Shown: positions 52,220 through 61,141, counted from the first letter of the stretch. The stretch: DNA of 64,000 nucleotides from an uncultured Bacteroidales bacterium (GCA_900318465.1 ONKQ01000012.1:1-64000), one strand, 5' to 3'. Numbers and translations are program-made. The notes: a model not told the origin generated them from the sequence alone.

Positions 52220-53620
52220 ATGGATAGAAGAGAATTCATCAAACATATCGGCGGCGCGGCTGTGGCCACTTCGGTGGTGCTTTCCGCCTGCAAAAACGAC
52301 GAAAAAGAAGCCCCCGTCGTGGGCAACATCATTGACGGTCAGGGCGAAATGACCTACCGCATCAATCCCAATACGGGCGACAAGGTCTCCATTTTGGGCT
52401 ATGGCATGATGCGCCTGCCCGTTGAGGAAGGCGGCACCCTGCGCGAACATCCCAACTCCCCCGTCGACCAAGAATTGATCAATCAAGAGATTGACTATGC
52501 CCTTGAACACGGGGTGAACTATTTCGACACCGCGCCGGTGTACTGCAAAGGCATGTCGGAACACGCCACGGGCATCGCCTTGGCTCGACATCCACGCAAC
52601 TCGTACTACATTGCCACCAAACTCTCCAACTTCAGTCCCTCGACTTGGAGCACCGAGGCTTCGAAAGCCATGTTTGAAAACTCACTCAAGGAGTTGCAAA
52701 CCAACTATATCGACTATCTGCTTTTACACAGCATCGGCGGTGACACCAACGACTTGAACAGCCACGAACTGTTCAACACCCGTTTCGTTGACAACGGCAT
52801 CTTGGACTGGCTTGTAGAGCAGAAAAACGCGGGGCGCATCCGCAACCTCGGCTTCTCCTACCACGGCGATGTGGACATCTTTGACATGTTGCTGAAATGG
52901 CATGACGAAGGCCGCTACCATTGGGATTTCGTTCAAATCGAGTTGAACTACCTTGACTGGAAATATGCGGACGAACTCAACACTCGCAACACCGACGCAC
53001 ATTATCTTTATGAAGAATTGCACCGGCGTGGCATACCTGCTGTTATCATGGAGCCTCTGCTCGGCGGGCGCTTGGCCTCGTTGCCCGACCATATCGTCAA
53101 GCAACTGAAAGAGCGAGAGCCTGAAACGCCCGTGGCGCGTTGGGCCTTCCGCTTTGCTGGTACGCCCGAAGGCATCCTCACCGTGCTCAGCGGCATGACT
53201 TACATGGAGCATTTGGTGCAAAATGTGGCTACCTACTCGCCCCTACGACCCATCACCGAGGAAGAAGATGCCTTCCTGATGAAGATTGCCGAGGAAATCG
53301 TCGAGTTGCCACTCGTGCCTTGCACCACTTGCAACTATTGCATGCCCTGCCCTTACGGACTGAACATCCCCGTCATTTTCGACTTCTACAACAAGTGCGT
53401 CACCGAAGGCAAGATACCTGTCGGCAATACCGAAGCGCGTGAGTATCAAGAGGCTCGGAAACGTTTCCTTATCGGCTACGTTAGGAATGTACCATCACTA
53501 CGCCAAGCCAGCCACTGCATCGGTTGCAACCAATGCGTGGAGCACTGTCCGCAAAAAATCGACATTCCAACCCAGCTGCACCGCATTGATGACTTTGTGG
53601 AGCAGTTGAAACAGATGTAA
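52220..53620 (+). CDS. Exported aldo/keto reductase with C-terminal ferredoxin domain
   Basis: 466 residues. The N-terminus MDRREFIKHIGGAA has the twin-arginine motif and ends in a lipobox-like LSAC (near residue 29), so it is a Tat-exported lipoprotein candidate. The AKR barrel (about 40-330) keeps the catalytic set: D and Y in YFDTAPVY, K in IATKL, H in LLLHSIGG. The C-terminus adds CTTCNYCMPC and CIGCNQCVEHCP clusters. It follows the polyferredoxin in the tat operon, which could supply electrons (inference). Substrate unknown. Confidence 0.88.
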   Translation: MDRREFIKHIGGAAVATSVVLSACKNDEKEAPVVGNIIDGQGEMTYRINPNTGDKVSILGYGMMRLPVEEGGTLREHPNSPVDQELINQEIDYALEHGVNYFDTAPVYCKGMSEHATGIALARHPRNSYYIATKLSNFSPSTWSTEASKAMFENSLKELQTNYIDYLLLHSIGGDTNDLNSHELFNTRFVDNGILDWLVEQKNAGRIRNLGFSYHGDVDIFDMLLKWHDEGRYHWDFVQIELNYLDWKYADELNTRNTDAHYLYEELHRRGIPAVIMEPLLGGRLASLPDHIVKQLKEREPETPVARWAFRFAGTPEGILTVLSGMTYMEHLVQNVATYSPLRPITEEEDAFLMKIAEEIVELPLVPCTTCNYCMPCPYGLNIPVIFDFYNKCVTEGKIPVGNTEAREYQEARKRFLIGYVRNVPSLRQASHCIGCNQCVEHCPQKIDIPTQLHRIDDFVEQLKQM

Positions 53621-53643
53621 CCCCAAAACGAACGGAACTCACA

Positions 53644-54729
53644 TTAACGGGTTTCGTTCTTTTTTGTAAACGCCACCGAGTCGCCCCAAGCATTATACAA
53701 AACCTTGTGCCCGATGGCGGCAAGCCTTACGTCGAGGCAGGTTTGGCATTGGTCGGGCTGGTCTTTCACACAGGCCTTGTCGGGATAAATCAGGTAGTTC
53801 TCGCGGAATTCGTTTGGCGTGAGGTTCGGCATAATAACATTAGCGCCCACAGCAATGGCCTTTTCGCGCCCTTGCGGGTCGACGGTTTGATTGGCCGTGG
53901 CCGCCACCATGTTGATTTCAGGCATCATCAGACGGAGCGTGGCTATCATCTTCAAAGTCAAGTCCATGCGCTTTTCGGCTGACGGGATTTGGTCTTTGTA
54001 TTGCCAAAGTGGTGTGTCAGGATGGGGAATGAAAGGCCCCATGCCAACCATGGCAACATCTTTTTGTTTGAAAAACAGCAAATCGTTGGCAAGATCGTCC
54101 AAAGTCTGGAACGGCAGACCGACCATCACGCCCGTACCGGTTTGATAACCAAGTTTTAAGAGTGTGTCAATGCAGTCCAAACGCTTCTTGAAACTGTGTT
54201 TCTCGTCGTGCGGATGAATCTTATAATAGAGTTCCTCATTCGAGGCCTCGATGCGTAACAGATAACGGTGTGCACCCGCCTCAAACCAACGGCGATAAGT
54301 CTCTTCAGTTTGCTCGCCTAATGACAGAGTAATGCCCAAGCTCCCATTGTCTATCTTCTTGATTTCCTTGACCAAATATGTGATTTTTTCGGTGAAAGCC
54401 TTGTCGGAACGTTCTCCGCTTTGCAGCGCCACCGAGCCATAGCCCAGTTCGTGCGCTAACTTGGCGCATTCAATCACTTCCTCATCGCTAAGTTGGTAGC
54501 GTGTGAAGTTCGGGTTCTTGCAGCGCACCCCGCAATAGAGGCAGTATTTCGTGCAGATGTTGCTGTATTCAATCAGCCCGCGCAGGTGGACATAATTGTC
54601 CAAGTGGGCCAACTTGGTCTGCAAAGCCTTGTCGAACAGCAGTTTCTTGTCGTCGCCTTCGGCGGCAAGGAGAATTTTGATGTCCTCTTTTTCGAGGTCA
54701 GGTTTGTTTAGGATTTCAGAGATGGACAT
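53644..54729 (-). CDS. hydE: [FeFe]-hydrogenase H-cluster maturase HydE (radical SAM)
   Basis: 361 residues, the family size. The radical-SAM cluster motif CTKYCLYCG (about 59-67), then SGERSDKAFTEKI and GVMVGLPFQTLDDLANDLLF with GPFIPHPDTPL, all typical of HydE. A C-terminal Cys set (CVKDQPDQCQTC) may hold an auxiliary cluster. It builds the diiron subcluster ligands of [FeFe]-hydrogenase with HydF and HydG, which are not in the window. It is convergent with the reductase gene. Confidence 0.92.
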   Translation of the reverse strand: MSISEILNKPDLEKEDIKILLAAEGDDKKLLFDKALQTKLAHLDNYVHLRGLIEYSNICTKYCLYCGVRCKNPNFTRYQLSDEEVIECAKLAHELGYGSVALQSGERSDKAFTEKITYLVKEIKKIDNGSLGITLSLGEQTEETYRRWFEAGAHRYLLRIEASNEELYYKIHPHDEKHSFKKRLDCIDTLLKLGYQTGTGVMVGLPFQTLDDLANDLLFFKQKDVAMVGMGPFIPHPDTPLWQYKDQIPSAEKRMDLTLKMIATLRLMMPEINMVAATANQTVDPQGREKAIAVGANVIMPNLTPNEFRENYLIYPDKACVKDQPDQCQTCLDVRLAAIGHKVLYNAWGDSVAFTKKNETR

Positions 54730-54746
54730 TTGCTTGAAATTTGGCG

Positions 54747-54754
54747 CAAAAGTA
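54747..54754 (-). promoter_or_regulatory. -7 box of hydE
   Basis: TACTTTTG on the minus strand, 18 nt before the hydE ATG. Confidence 0.5.
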
Positions 54755-54773
54755 ATGATTTCAGAAAAATGAC

Positions 54774-54781
54774 TATATTTG
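54774..54781 (+). promoter_or_regulatory. -7 box of the divergent small membrane protein
   Basis: TATATTTG, 36 nt before the ATG at 54818; back-to-back with the hydE promoter. Confidence 0.5.
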
Positions 54782-54817
54782 CAAACTAAAATAATCTAAG
54801 AATAAATCATGTAAGTT

Positions 54818-55258
54818 ATGAAATCCTCATCGAATTTTTGTGCGTTTTTGATTATTGTTTACACCTTATTGCTGGTTATTTGCTTATTGAATGAAATTGC
54901 TTGTTTATGCTATTATTCATACGTGTTTGACAAGGAAACCCGGGAGTTGTTGCCCGAAAAAATGATATTTCCAGAATATGACAAGAATGGCGAAATGACT
55001 AATGCTGACGAGGTCACTGCATGGGAATACGCTGGTTTGGTTCCTGAAAATCTTCATAAAGTCCATAATTATTTCTGTCGAGTTGCCGATGGCAAGGCTT
55101 CTGTTCATGCTTGGGTTTTGTTGGGGCTTTTCCTGCCCATGTTGATTTGTTACAAACGGATGGATACCAAACCTTACCTTGCCATCACGTTTCTTGTGCT
55201 GATTGTTGCGATTGCTTGGTTTGTTTTACCGCGTGTTTGTGGGACGTCATTTTTGTAA
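54818..55258 (+). CDS. Small membrane protein, not recognised
   Basis: 146 residues with three hydrophobic segments (about 6-34, 97-112 and 117-138) and a hydrophilic loop of about 60 residues (FDKETRELLPEKMIFPEYDK) between the first and second. I do not recognise a family. It has its own -7 box and stands alone between hydE and the SWIM-protein gene. Confidence 0.6.
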   Translation: MKSSSNFCAFLIIVYTLLLVICLLNEIACLCYYSYVFDKETRELLPEKMIFPEYDKNGEMTNADEVTAWEYAGLVPENLHKVHNYFCRVADGKASVHAWVLLGLFLPMLICYKRMDTKPYLAITFLVLIVAIAWFVLPRVCGTSFL

Positions 55259-55353
55259 TGGATTTATCGTTTTTTAGGTTATAGGACTGTCACACCGCTA
55301 CACCAGTCTCAACGAAACAATAATGCGGCCACCGTGTTTACGCATAAATTCGA

Positions 55354-55361
55354 TATCTTTG
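55354..55361 (+). promoter_or_regulatory. -7 box of the SWIM protein gene
   Basis: TATCTTTG, 22 nt before the ATG at 55384. Confidence 0.55.
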
Positions 55362-55383
55362 CCTCTTCAAAACTATATGTACT

Positions 55384-57084
55384 ATGCAAATTCCTTTAGA
55401 CCAATTCGAGCAAGTCATTGACGAGAAAATACTGCAACGTGGCTTGACCTATTTCAAGAAAGGCCATGTGCAAGAACTTGAGGAAGTCAGCCCGAACACC
55501 TACCAAGCCATCGTTGAGGGGACGGAGGACTACACCGTCCGCCTGACCGTTGAAAACAATGTGGTGACTGACTACAGTTGCGATTGTCCATACGATTTGG
55601 GACCCGTTTGCAAGCATGTGGCCGCCGTAATTTTTTCATTGCAAGAGGAAGATTTGGGCCTGACTAAGAAAGCGGCCAAGTCCAAAAAATCGGTCGGGTC
55701 GGGGGTGAAAAAAAGCAAAAGCGTAGCGACGCAAATCGATGAACTAATGGCCAAAGCCTCTGTTGATGAACTGAAGGAGCTGATTAGGACGGAAGCAACG
55801 AAAAATGCCGTTTTCCGCAACCATGTCCTCGCAAGCCTTGAGCATTATGATGAAAGTATATCCAAAGAGCTGTACCATAAGCAGTTGAAGGCCATGATAC
55901 GATCGGCAACAGATAGATATGGTCTTATTGAATGGAATCAAGCACGCTCTTTGGGACGTGCTGTCGATGAATTGCTTGATTCGGCCAAAAAGCAAATCAA
56001 TCGGGGCAGTTATCAGAATGCCTTATGGATTTGCTTTGCCGTGATGGAGGAGATGCTGGAAGCCCTTAATGGAGCCGATGACAGCAATGGTGATATTAGC
56101 GGATGCATTGATGGAGCCATTAATTTATTGGGCGAAATGGCTACGACTTGCGACTCACCGTCCATCCGTAGACAAATATTCGACTTCTGTTTGGAGAAAT
56201 TTGACAAGGGAGTTTTCGAAGGATGGGATTGGCACAATTCCTTGTTGTTCGTGGCGACCGAATTTATAGTCACAGATGACGATTTCGACCGCGTCATGGC
56301 CTTGGCCGAAAAAAAGCAACAGTCAGAGTACCGAAACGAGGAATTGCAACTGATAAAGTATGATTTGCTTTTGAAAAGGAAAGGTGAAATGGTTGCAACC
56401 CAATTCCTTGAGCAAAACATTGACAATCCGAAGTTTAGAAGGATGGCCATCGAGAAAGCATTGGAACAAAAGAACTATACGAAAGCCGTCAGATTGGCTG
56501 AAGACGGGGTGAAAACAGACATGAAAGACAAGCCGGGATTAGCAAAGGAATGGTATGATTGGCTGCTGAAAATTGCGCAGGCACAGAAAGATACGCCAAA
56601 AATCATCGAATACGCCCGCTATCTGTTGGTTGACAATTTCAGGAATGAGCAGGACTATTACCAGATATTGAAGGAGCATGTAAAGCCTGAGGATTGGGAC
56701 GCCGTTATCAATGCCATCGTCCACGAAATCAAGGCGAAAAGGCGGTGGTATGATACAGGATTGGTCGGCACTATTTACATCCGGGAGGAAAAATGGGACA
56801 AACTGTGGGAAATGGTAAAGGAGAATCCTGACTTGTCTTTCATTGAGCGATACGAAACTTATCTTTCCAAGCGTTATTCCGATGAACTTGTGGATCTGTA
56901 CACAAGCCAGATTTTGGATTATTTGGAACGCAACATGGGTCGCGACCATTACCAAACCGCCTGCCGTTACATCCGCAGGATGATCAAGTTGGGTGGAAAA
57001 GCGAAGGCAGACAAACTCATCGCCCAACTTCGCGCATTATATGCCAAGCGCCCCGCATTGATGGAGGAATTGGACAGGGTTTGA
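55384..57084 (+). CDS. SWIM zinc-finger domain protein
   Basis: 566 residues. The N-terminus bears a SWIM zinc site CDCPYDLGPVCKHVAAVIF (about 64-82), then a basic linker (KKSVGSGVKKSKS) and a long helical, repeat-like C-terminal part similar to those of other bacterial SWIM proteins. Family knowledge: SWIM domains bind nucleic acid or protein, and such genes often accompany helicases, none of which is present here. Function unclear. Confidence 0.8.
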   Translation: MQIPLDQFEQVIDEKILQRGLTYFKKGHVQELEEVSPNTYQAIVEGTEDYTVRLTVENNVVTDYSCDCPYDLGPVCKHVAAVIFSLQEEDLGLTKKAAKSKKSVGSGVKKSKSVATQIDELMAKASVDELKELIRTEATKNAVFRNHVLASLEHYDESISKELYHKQLKAMIRSATDRYGLIEWNQARSLGRAVDELLDSAKKQINRGSYQNALWICFAVMEEMLEALNGADDSNGDISGCIDGAINLLGEMATTCDSPSIRRQIFDFCLEKFDKGVFEGWDWHNSLLFVATEFIVTDDDFDRVMALAEKKQQSEYRNEELQLIKYDLLLKRKGEMVATQFLEQNIDNPKFRRMAIEKALEQKNYTKAVRLAEDGVKTDMKDKPGLAKEWYDWLLKIAQAQKDTPKIIEYARYLLVDNFRNEQDYYQILKEHVKPEDWDAVINAIVHEIKAKRRWYDTGLVGTIYIREEKWDKLWEMVKENPDLSFIERYETYLSKRYSDELVDLYTSQILDYLERNMGRDHYQTACRYIRRMIKLGGKAKADKLIAQLRALYAKRPALMEELDRV

Positions 57085-57120
57085 TGGGGTTGGCCATCAG
57101 CCTACAACAATGTCAAGTTT

Positions 57121-57154
57121 TTTGCGTAGATAACTTGATTTTTCCGTACCTTTG
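57121..57154 (+). promoter_or_regulatory. Promoter of the etfBA unit
   Basis: TACCTTTG (57147-57154) with TTTG at 57121-57124 (22-nt spacer), 32 nt before etfB. Confidence 0.55.
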
Positions 57155-57186
57155 CCGCGAATTTTGAAAACGAGAAATTTTATTTT

Positions 57187-58074
57187 ATGACCAAACCATT
57201 GAAAATCGTGGTGCTTGCCAAGCAGGTGCCCGACACGAGAAATGTGGGCAAAGACGCGATGACGCCGGAAGGTACTGTGAACCGCGCCGCATTGCCCGCC
57301 ATCTTCAACCCCGAAGACCTGAACGCCCTTGAACAGGCCCTGCGCCTCAAGGAGCAAATCCAAGGCAGCACCGTCGGCGTGCTCACCATGGGCCCGCCGC
57401 GCGCCGGTGAAATCATCCGCCAAGGCCTCTTCCGCGGAGCCGACACGGGCTGGCTGCTCACCGACCGCCTCTTTGCAGGTGCCGACACCCTCGCCACTTC
57501 GTATGCCCTCGCCACCGCCATCAAGAAGATTGGCGACGTAGACATCGTCATCGGAGGTCGTCAGGCCATCGACGGCGACACCGCTCAAGTGGGTCCGCAA
57601 GTGGCACAGAAACTGGGTCTCAACCAAGTGACCTACGCCGAGGAAATCCTCAAGATTGAGAACAACATCGCCACCATCCGCCGCCATATCGACGGAGGCG
57701 TAGAGACCGTTGAAGTGCCGCTGCCTTGCGTGATTACCGTCAACGGCAGCGCGGCACCTTGCCGCCCCTGCAACGCCAAGCTGGTGATGAAGTATAAATA
57801 TGCCATGTGCCCGCTTGAAGTGGATGCTAATTCGGAATGTGGAATGCGGAATGTGGAATTAAGCAAAACGCGACCATATTTGACACTCAACCAGTGGAGC
57901 GTTGCCGATGTGGATGGCGACCCCAACCAGTGCGGCCTCTCAGGTAGTCCCACCAAGGTGAAAACCGTGCAGAACATCGTCTTTCAGGCCAAGGAGAGCA
58001 AAACCCTCACTGCCAGCGATGCCGATGTGGAAGGATTGATTAAAGAATTGTTAGAGGAGAAGATTATTGGATGA
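57187..58074 (+). CDS. etfB: Electron transfer flavoprotein beta subunit
   Basis: 295 residues, slightly long for the family. The N-terminal KIVVLAKQVPDTRNV, central GRQAIDGDTAQVGPQVA and late CGLSGSPTKVKTVQ are EtfB signatures. It passes electrons from acyl-CoA dehydrogenase with EtfA. About a dozen residues near 215-227 (NSECGMRNVELS) are encoded by an intergenic-type repeat inserted in frame. Confidence 0.92.
   Translation: MTKPLKIVVLAKQVPDTRNVGKDAMTPEGTVNRAALPAIFNPEDLNALEQALRLKEQIQGSTVGVLTMGPPRAGEIIRQGLFRGADTGWLLTDRLFAGADTLATSYALATAIKKIGDVDIVIGGRQAIDGDTAQVGPQVAQKLGLNQVTYAEEILKIENNIATIRRHIDGGVETVEVPLPCVITVNGSAAPCRPCNAKLVMKYKYAMCPLEVDANSECGMRNVELSKTRPYLTLNQWSVADVDGDPNQCGLSGSPTKVKTVQNIVFQAKESKTLTASDADVEGLIKELLEEKIIG
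57834..57860. repeat. Intergenic-type repeat inside etfB
   Basis: GGAATGTGGAATGCGGAATG-like units, the reverse complement of the CATTCCGCATTCCACATT family at 22450 and 31890. It keeps the etfB frame open. Confidence 0.7.
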
Positions 58075-58080
58075 TGAGAG

Positions 58081-58191
58081 ACTTGACGATGTTTGGCTTT
58101 TAGCAATTAGCAGTTAGCTATTAGCTTGGTAACCAGTAAGCTAACGGCTAATGGCTAATAGCTAAGAGCCACAAAAGCCAAAACATCAAGT
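58081..58191. repeat. 111-nt imperfect hairpin between etfB and etfA
   Basis: The outer arms (ACTTGA..ATGTTTGGCTTTT at 58081-58101 and its near-complement at 58173-58191) enclose TTAGCTATTAGC and GGCTAATGGCTAATAGC units that pair further. Nearly the whole gap (58075-58216) folds on itself and could influence relative EtfB/EtfA levels. Confidence 0.7.
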
Positions 58192-58216
58192 CATGTATCA
58201 AAAAAAAGAATGAACT

Positions 58217-59239
58217 ATGAACAACGTATTTGTATATATCGAGACCGAAGGCACACAAGTGGCCGAAGTCTCCCAGGAGTTGCTCACCAAAGGGCGTAAA
58301 TTAGCCGACCAGTTAGGCGTGGAACTTCACGCAGTAGTGGCTGGCACTGGCATCAAGGGCATGGTGGAAGATCAAATCCTGCCTTACGGCGTGGATAAAC
58401 TCTTCGCTTTCGACGGCGAGGGCTTGTTCCCTTACACTTCTGCACCGCACACCGATATTCTCGTCAACCTCTTCAAGGAGGAACAACCGCAAATCTGCCT
58501 GATGGGTGCCACCGTCATTGGTCGCGACCTCGGCCCGCGTGTCAGTTCTTCATTGACCAGTGGCCTCACCGCCGACTGCACCCAACTCGAAATCGGTGAC
58601 TTCGACGACATCAAGACCAAAAAGCACTATGATAATTTACTGTATCAGATTCGTCCCGCTTTCGGCGGCAACATCGTGGCGACTATCGTCAATCCTGACC
58701 ACCGTCCGCAGATGGCCACCGTCCGCTCGGGCGTGATGCAGAAAGCCGTTTATGAAGGCAAGGCCAAGAATGAAGTGGTCTATCCCGAAGTGTCAAAATA
58801 TGTTTCTCCCGAGGCATACGTCGTGAAGGTCCTCGACCATCATGTGGAGGCTGCCAAGCACAACCTGAAAGGCTCGCCTATCGTGGTGGCTGGTGGTTAC
58901 GGCATGGGCTCGAAGGAAGGCTTTGATATGCTGTTTGAACTCGCCAAGGTGCTCCACGGCGAAGTCGGTGCCTCGCGTGCCGCCGTCGATGCGGGCTTCT
59001 GCGACACCGACCGACAAATCGGCCAGACTGGTGTAACTGTTCACCCGAAAGTGTATATCGCTTGCGGTATCAGCGGTCAGATCCAGCACATCGCCGGTAT
59101 GCAGGACTCCAAAATCATCATTTCGGTGAACAGCGATCCTGACGCACCTATTAATAAGATTGCGGACTATGTGATTGTTGGTACGGTTGAAGAAGTCGTC
59201 CCGAAACTGATCAAATATTACAAACAGAATTCAAAATAA
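58217..59239 (+). CDS. etfA: Electron transfer flavoprotein alpha subunit
   Basis: 340 residues. The C-terminal FAD-binding part carries GGYGMGSKEGFDMLFELA, GASRAAVDAGFCDTDRQIGQ and SGQIQHIAGMQDSK, characteristic of EtfA. The N-terminal ETF domain pairs with EtfB. It is followed after one base by a 54-residue membrane peptide and then the acyl-CoA dehydrogenase. Confidence 0.95.
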   Translation: MNNVFVYIETEGTQVAEVSQELLTKGRKLADQLGVELHAVVAGTGIKGMVEDQILPYGVDKLFAFDGEGLFPYTSAPHTDILVNLFKEEQPQICLMGATVIGRDLGPRVSSSLTSGLTADCTQLEIGDFDDIKTKKHYDNLLYQIRPAFGGNIVATIVNPDHRPQMATVRSGVMQKAVYEGKAKNEVVYPEVSKYVSPEAYVVKVLDHHVEAAKHNLKGSPIVVAGGYGMGSKEGFDMLFELAKVLHGEVGASRAAVDAGFCDTDRQIGQTGVTVHPKVYIACGISGQIQHIAGMQDSKIIISVNSDPDAPINKIADYVIVGTVEEVVPKLIKYYKQNSK

Positions 59240-59240
59240 G

Positions 59241-59405
59241 ATGGTAATTGTTATTATTGTCCTCTGTGTTATTGCTGTGGCATTATCCCTTTTCAAAATT
59301 TTAGGGGTGATAGATTTTATCAATATGGATGGAAATAAGAAGAAATCCAAAGATAATGCAGAAGGCAATGTGACGGATACCAAAGAGAATGAATTAAATA
59401 AATAA
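59241..59405 (+). CDS. 54-residue single-span membrane protein in the etf unit
   Basis: Starts ATG one base after the etfA stop. The N-terminal half is a transmembrane helix (VIVIIVLCVIAVALSLFKI), the C-terminal half charged (NKKKSKDNAEGNVTDTKENE). The tight spacing suggests a real co-translated gene. No family is recognised; a membrane tether for the Etf/dehydrogenase system is speculation. Confidence 0.6.
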   Translation: MVIVIIVLCVIAVALSLFKILGVIDFINMDGNKKKSKDNAEGNVTDTKENELNK

Positions 59406-59412
59406 TGGTCTG

Positions 59413-59442
59413 GGTAGAGACGCACGGCCGTGCGTCTCTACC
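59413..59442. repeat. 30-nt perfect palindrome before the dehydrogenase
   Basis: GGTAGAGACGCACG and its exact complement, joined by GC. This GTAGAGACGCACG palindrome is, from memory, a frequent interspersed element in this and other phyla. It could form a strong hairpin between etfA/peptide and dehydrogenase messages. Confidence 0.75.
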
Positions 59443-59462
59443 AGCCCACAAAATAGAAAACA

Positions 59463-61065
59463 ATGGCAAACTATTATAACGACAACCCGAACCTGCAATT
59501 CTACCTCGACCACCCGCTGATGAAGCGCATCGTCGAGCTGAAGGAACGCAATTTTGCGGACAAGGACACCTACGATTATGCTCCCGTTGACTACGAAGAC
59601 GCGATGGAGAACTACCGCCGCGTGTTGGACATCACGGGCGACATCACCGCCAACATCATTGAACCCAACTCCGAGAGCGTCGACCTCGAAGGTCCGCATT
59701 TGGAGAATGGCCGTATGATCTATGCCTCCAAGACCGTGGAGAACCTCGATGCCTGCACCAAAGGTGGCCTCTGGGGTGTTTCCATGCCACGCCGTTACGG
59801 CGGCTTGAACCTGCCCATCACCGTCTTCTCCATGCTGAGCGAGATGGTGGCCAGCGCCGATGCCGGCTTCCAGAACATTTGGTCGCTGCAGTCGTGCATC
59901 GACACCTTATATGAATTCGGCAACGAGGAGCAGCGCATGAAGTACATCCCGCGCGTTTGCGCTGGCGAGACCATGTCGATGGACCTCACCGAGCCCGATG
60001 CCGGTTCCGACCTGCAAAGCGTCATGCTGAAGGCTACCTATAGTGAAAAAGACGGCTGCTATCTGCTCAATGGCGTGAAGCGTTTTATCACCAACGGCGA
60101 CTCCGACATCCACCTTGTGTTGGCTCGTTCCGAGGAAGGCACCAAGGACGGTCGCGGCCTGTCGATGTTCATCTACGACAAGCGTCAGGGCGGCGTCAAC
60201 GTGCGTCACATCGAGCATAAGCTTGGTATTCATGGCTCCCCGACCTGCGAGTTGACCTATAAGAACGCCAAGGCTGAACTTTGCGGTGAGACCCGTTTGG
60301 GCCTTATCAAGTACGTCATGGCTCTGATGAACAGCGCCCGTTTGGGTATCGCTGCCCAGTCCGTCGGTCTGGGACAAGAGGCTTACAATGAGGCTCTGAA
60401 GTATGCCAACGAGCGCCAGCAGTTCCACAAGAAGATTATCGAGTTCCCGGCTGTCTACGATATGCTTTCGCGCATGAAGGCCAAGATTGACGCTGGTCGT
60501 TCCTTGCTCTACCAAACCGCCCGTTACGTGGACATCTACAAGTGCCTTGAGGACATCCAGCGCGAGCGTCCGCTGACGCCCGAAGAGCGCGCCGAGTGCA
60601 AGAAGTACTCGCGTCTCGCCGATGCCTTCACGCCTCTGGCCAAGGGTATGAACTCCGAGTATGCCAACCAGAACGCCTACGATGCCATCAGCATCCACGG
60701 TGGTTCGGGCTTCATCATGGAGTACAAGTGCCAGCGAGGTCTCCGAGGACTTGAAACCTTTGCAGAACACGGTGCGCACCCTCGTGGAACTCTACGAGCA
60801 GAGCATCAACTACGTCAAGGGCGCCAACAACCAGGAGGTTCAGGACTTCTTGGCCCGCCGTCTCTACGACATGACTGGCGACATCATGATGTCGCTGCTC
60901 ATCCTCGATGACGCCACCCACGCTCCGCACCTCTTCACCCGGTCGGCCAACGTTTACGTTCACGCCGCCGAAGAAGATGTCATCGGTAAGAGCGTCTATG
61001 TGAAGAACTTCATCGAGGAGGACTTGGTGAACTTCAGGGCAAAGGCAAAGGAAGTGACGGAGTAA
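59463..61065 (+). pseudogene. Acyl-CoA dehydrogenase, frameshifted with an internal deletion
   Basis: The first frame runs 59463-60735 and carries the N-terminal, beta and most of the helical C-terminal dehydrogenase domains (MSMDLTEPDAGSDLQ, FITNGDSDIHLVL, HGSPTCELTY, SIHGGSGFIMEYKCQ). At about 60735 the reading shifts to another frame (from 60736), giving EVSEDLKPLQNTVRTL and the family's C-terminal extension up to 61065. The segment that should lie between, holding the YRDARIT..IYEGT region with the catalytic Glu, is missing. Left as is, translation ends at 60911 with an unrelated tail. Either a real inactivation or an assembly error at this spot. Confidence 0.85.
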
Positions 61066-61127
61066 TCCTTTGGATTGTATTGAACAAAAGCCCTGGCATT
61101 TTGGAGAATGTCAGGGCTTTTTGTGTT
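60976..61127. repeat. 152-bp direct repeat, copy 1 (dehydrogenase 3' end plus terminator)
   Basis: Matches 61977-62128 at the same orientation, offset 1001 bp, with six differences. All six fall in the coding half; five are synonymous and one is Val to Ile. The last 80 or so bases are identical. Confidence 0.9.
61086..61122. terminator. Terminator of the acyl-CoA dehydrogenase
   Basis: AAAAGCCCTGGCATT pairs with AATGTCAGGGCTTTT around TTGGAG, followed by TTG; 20 nt past the stop. Also suits the convergent regulator gene ending at 61142. Confidence 0.85.
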
Positions 61128-61141
61128 TGTTTTGGAATCCA

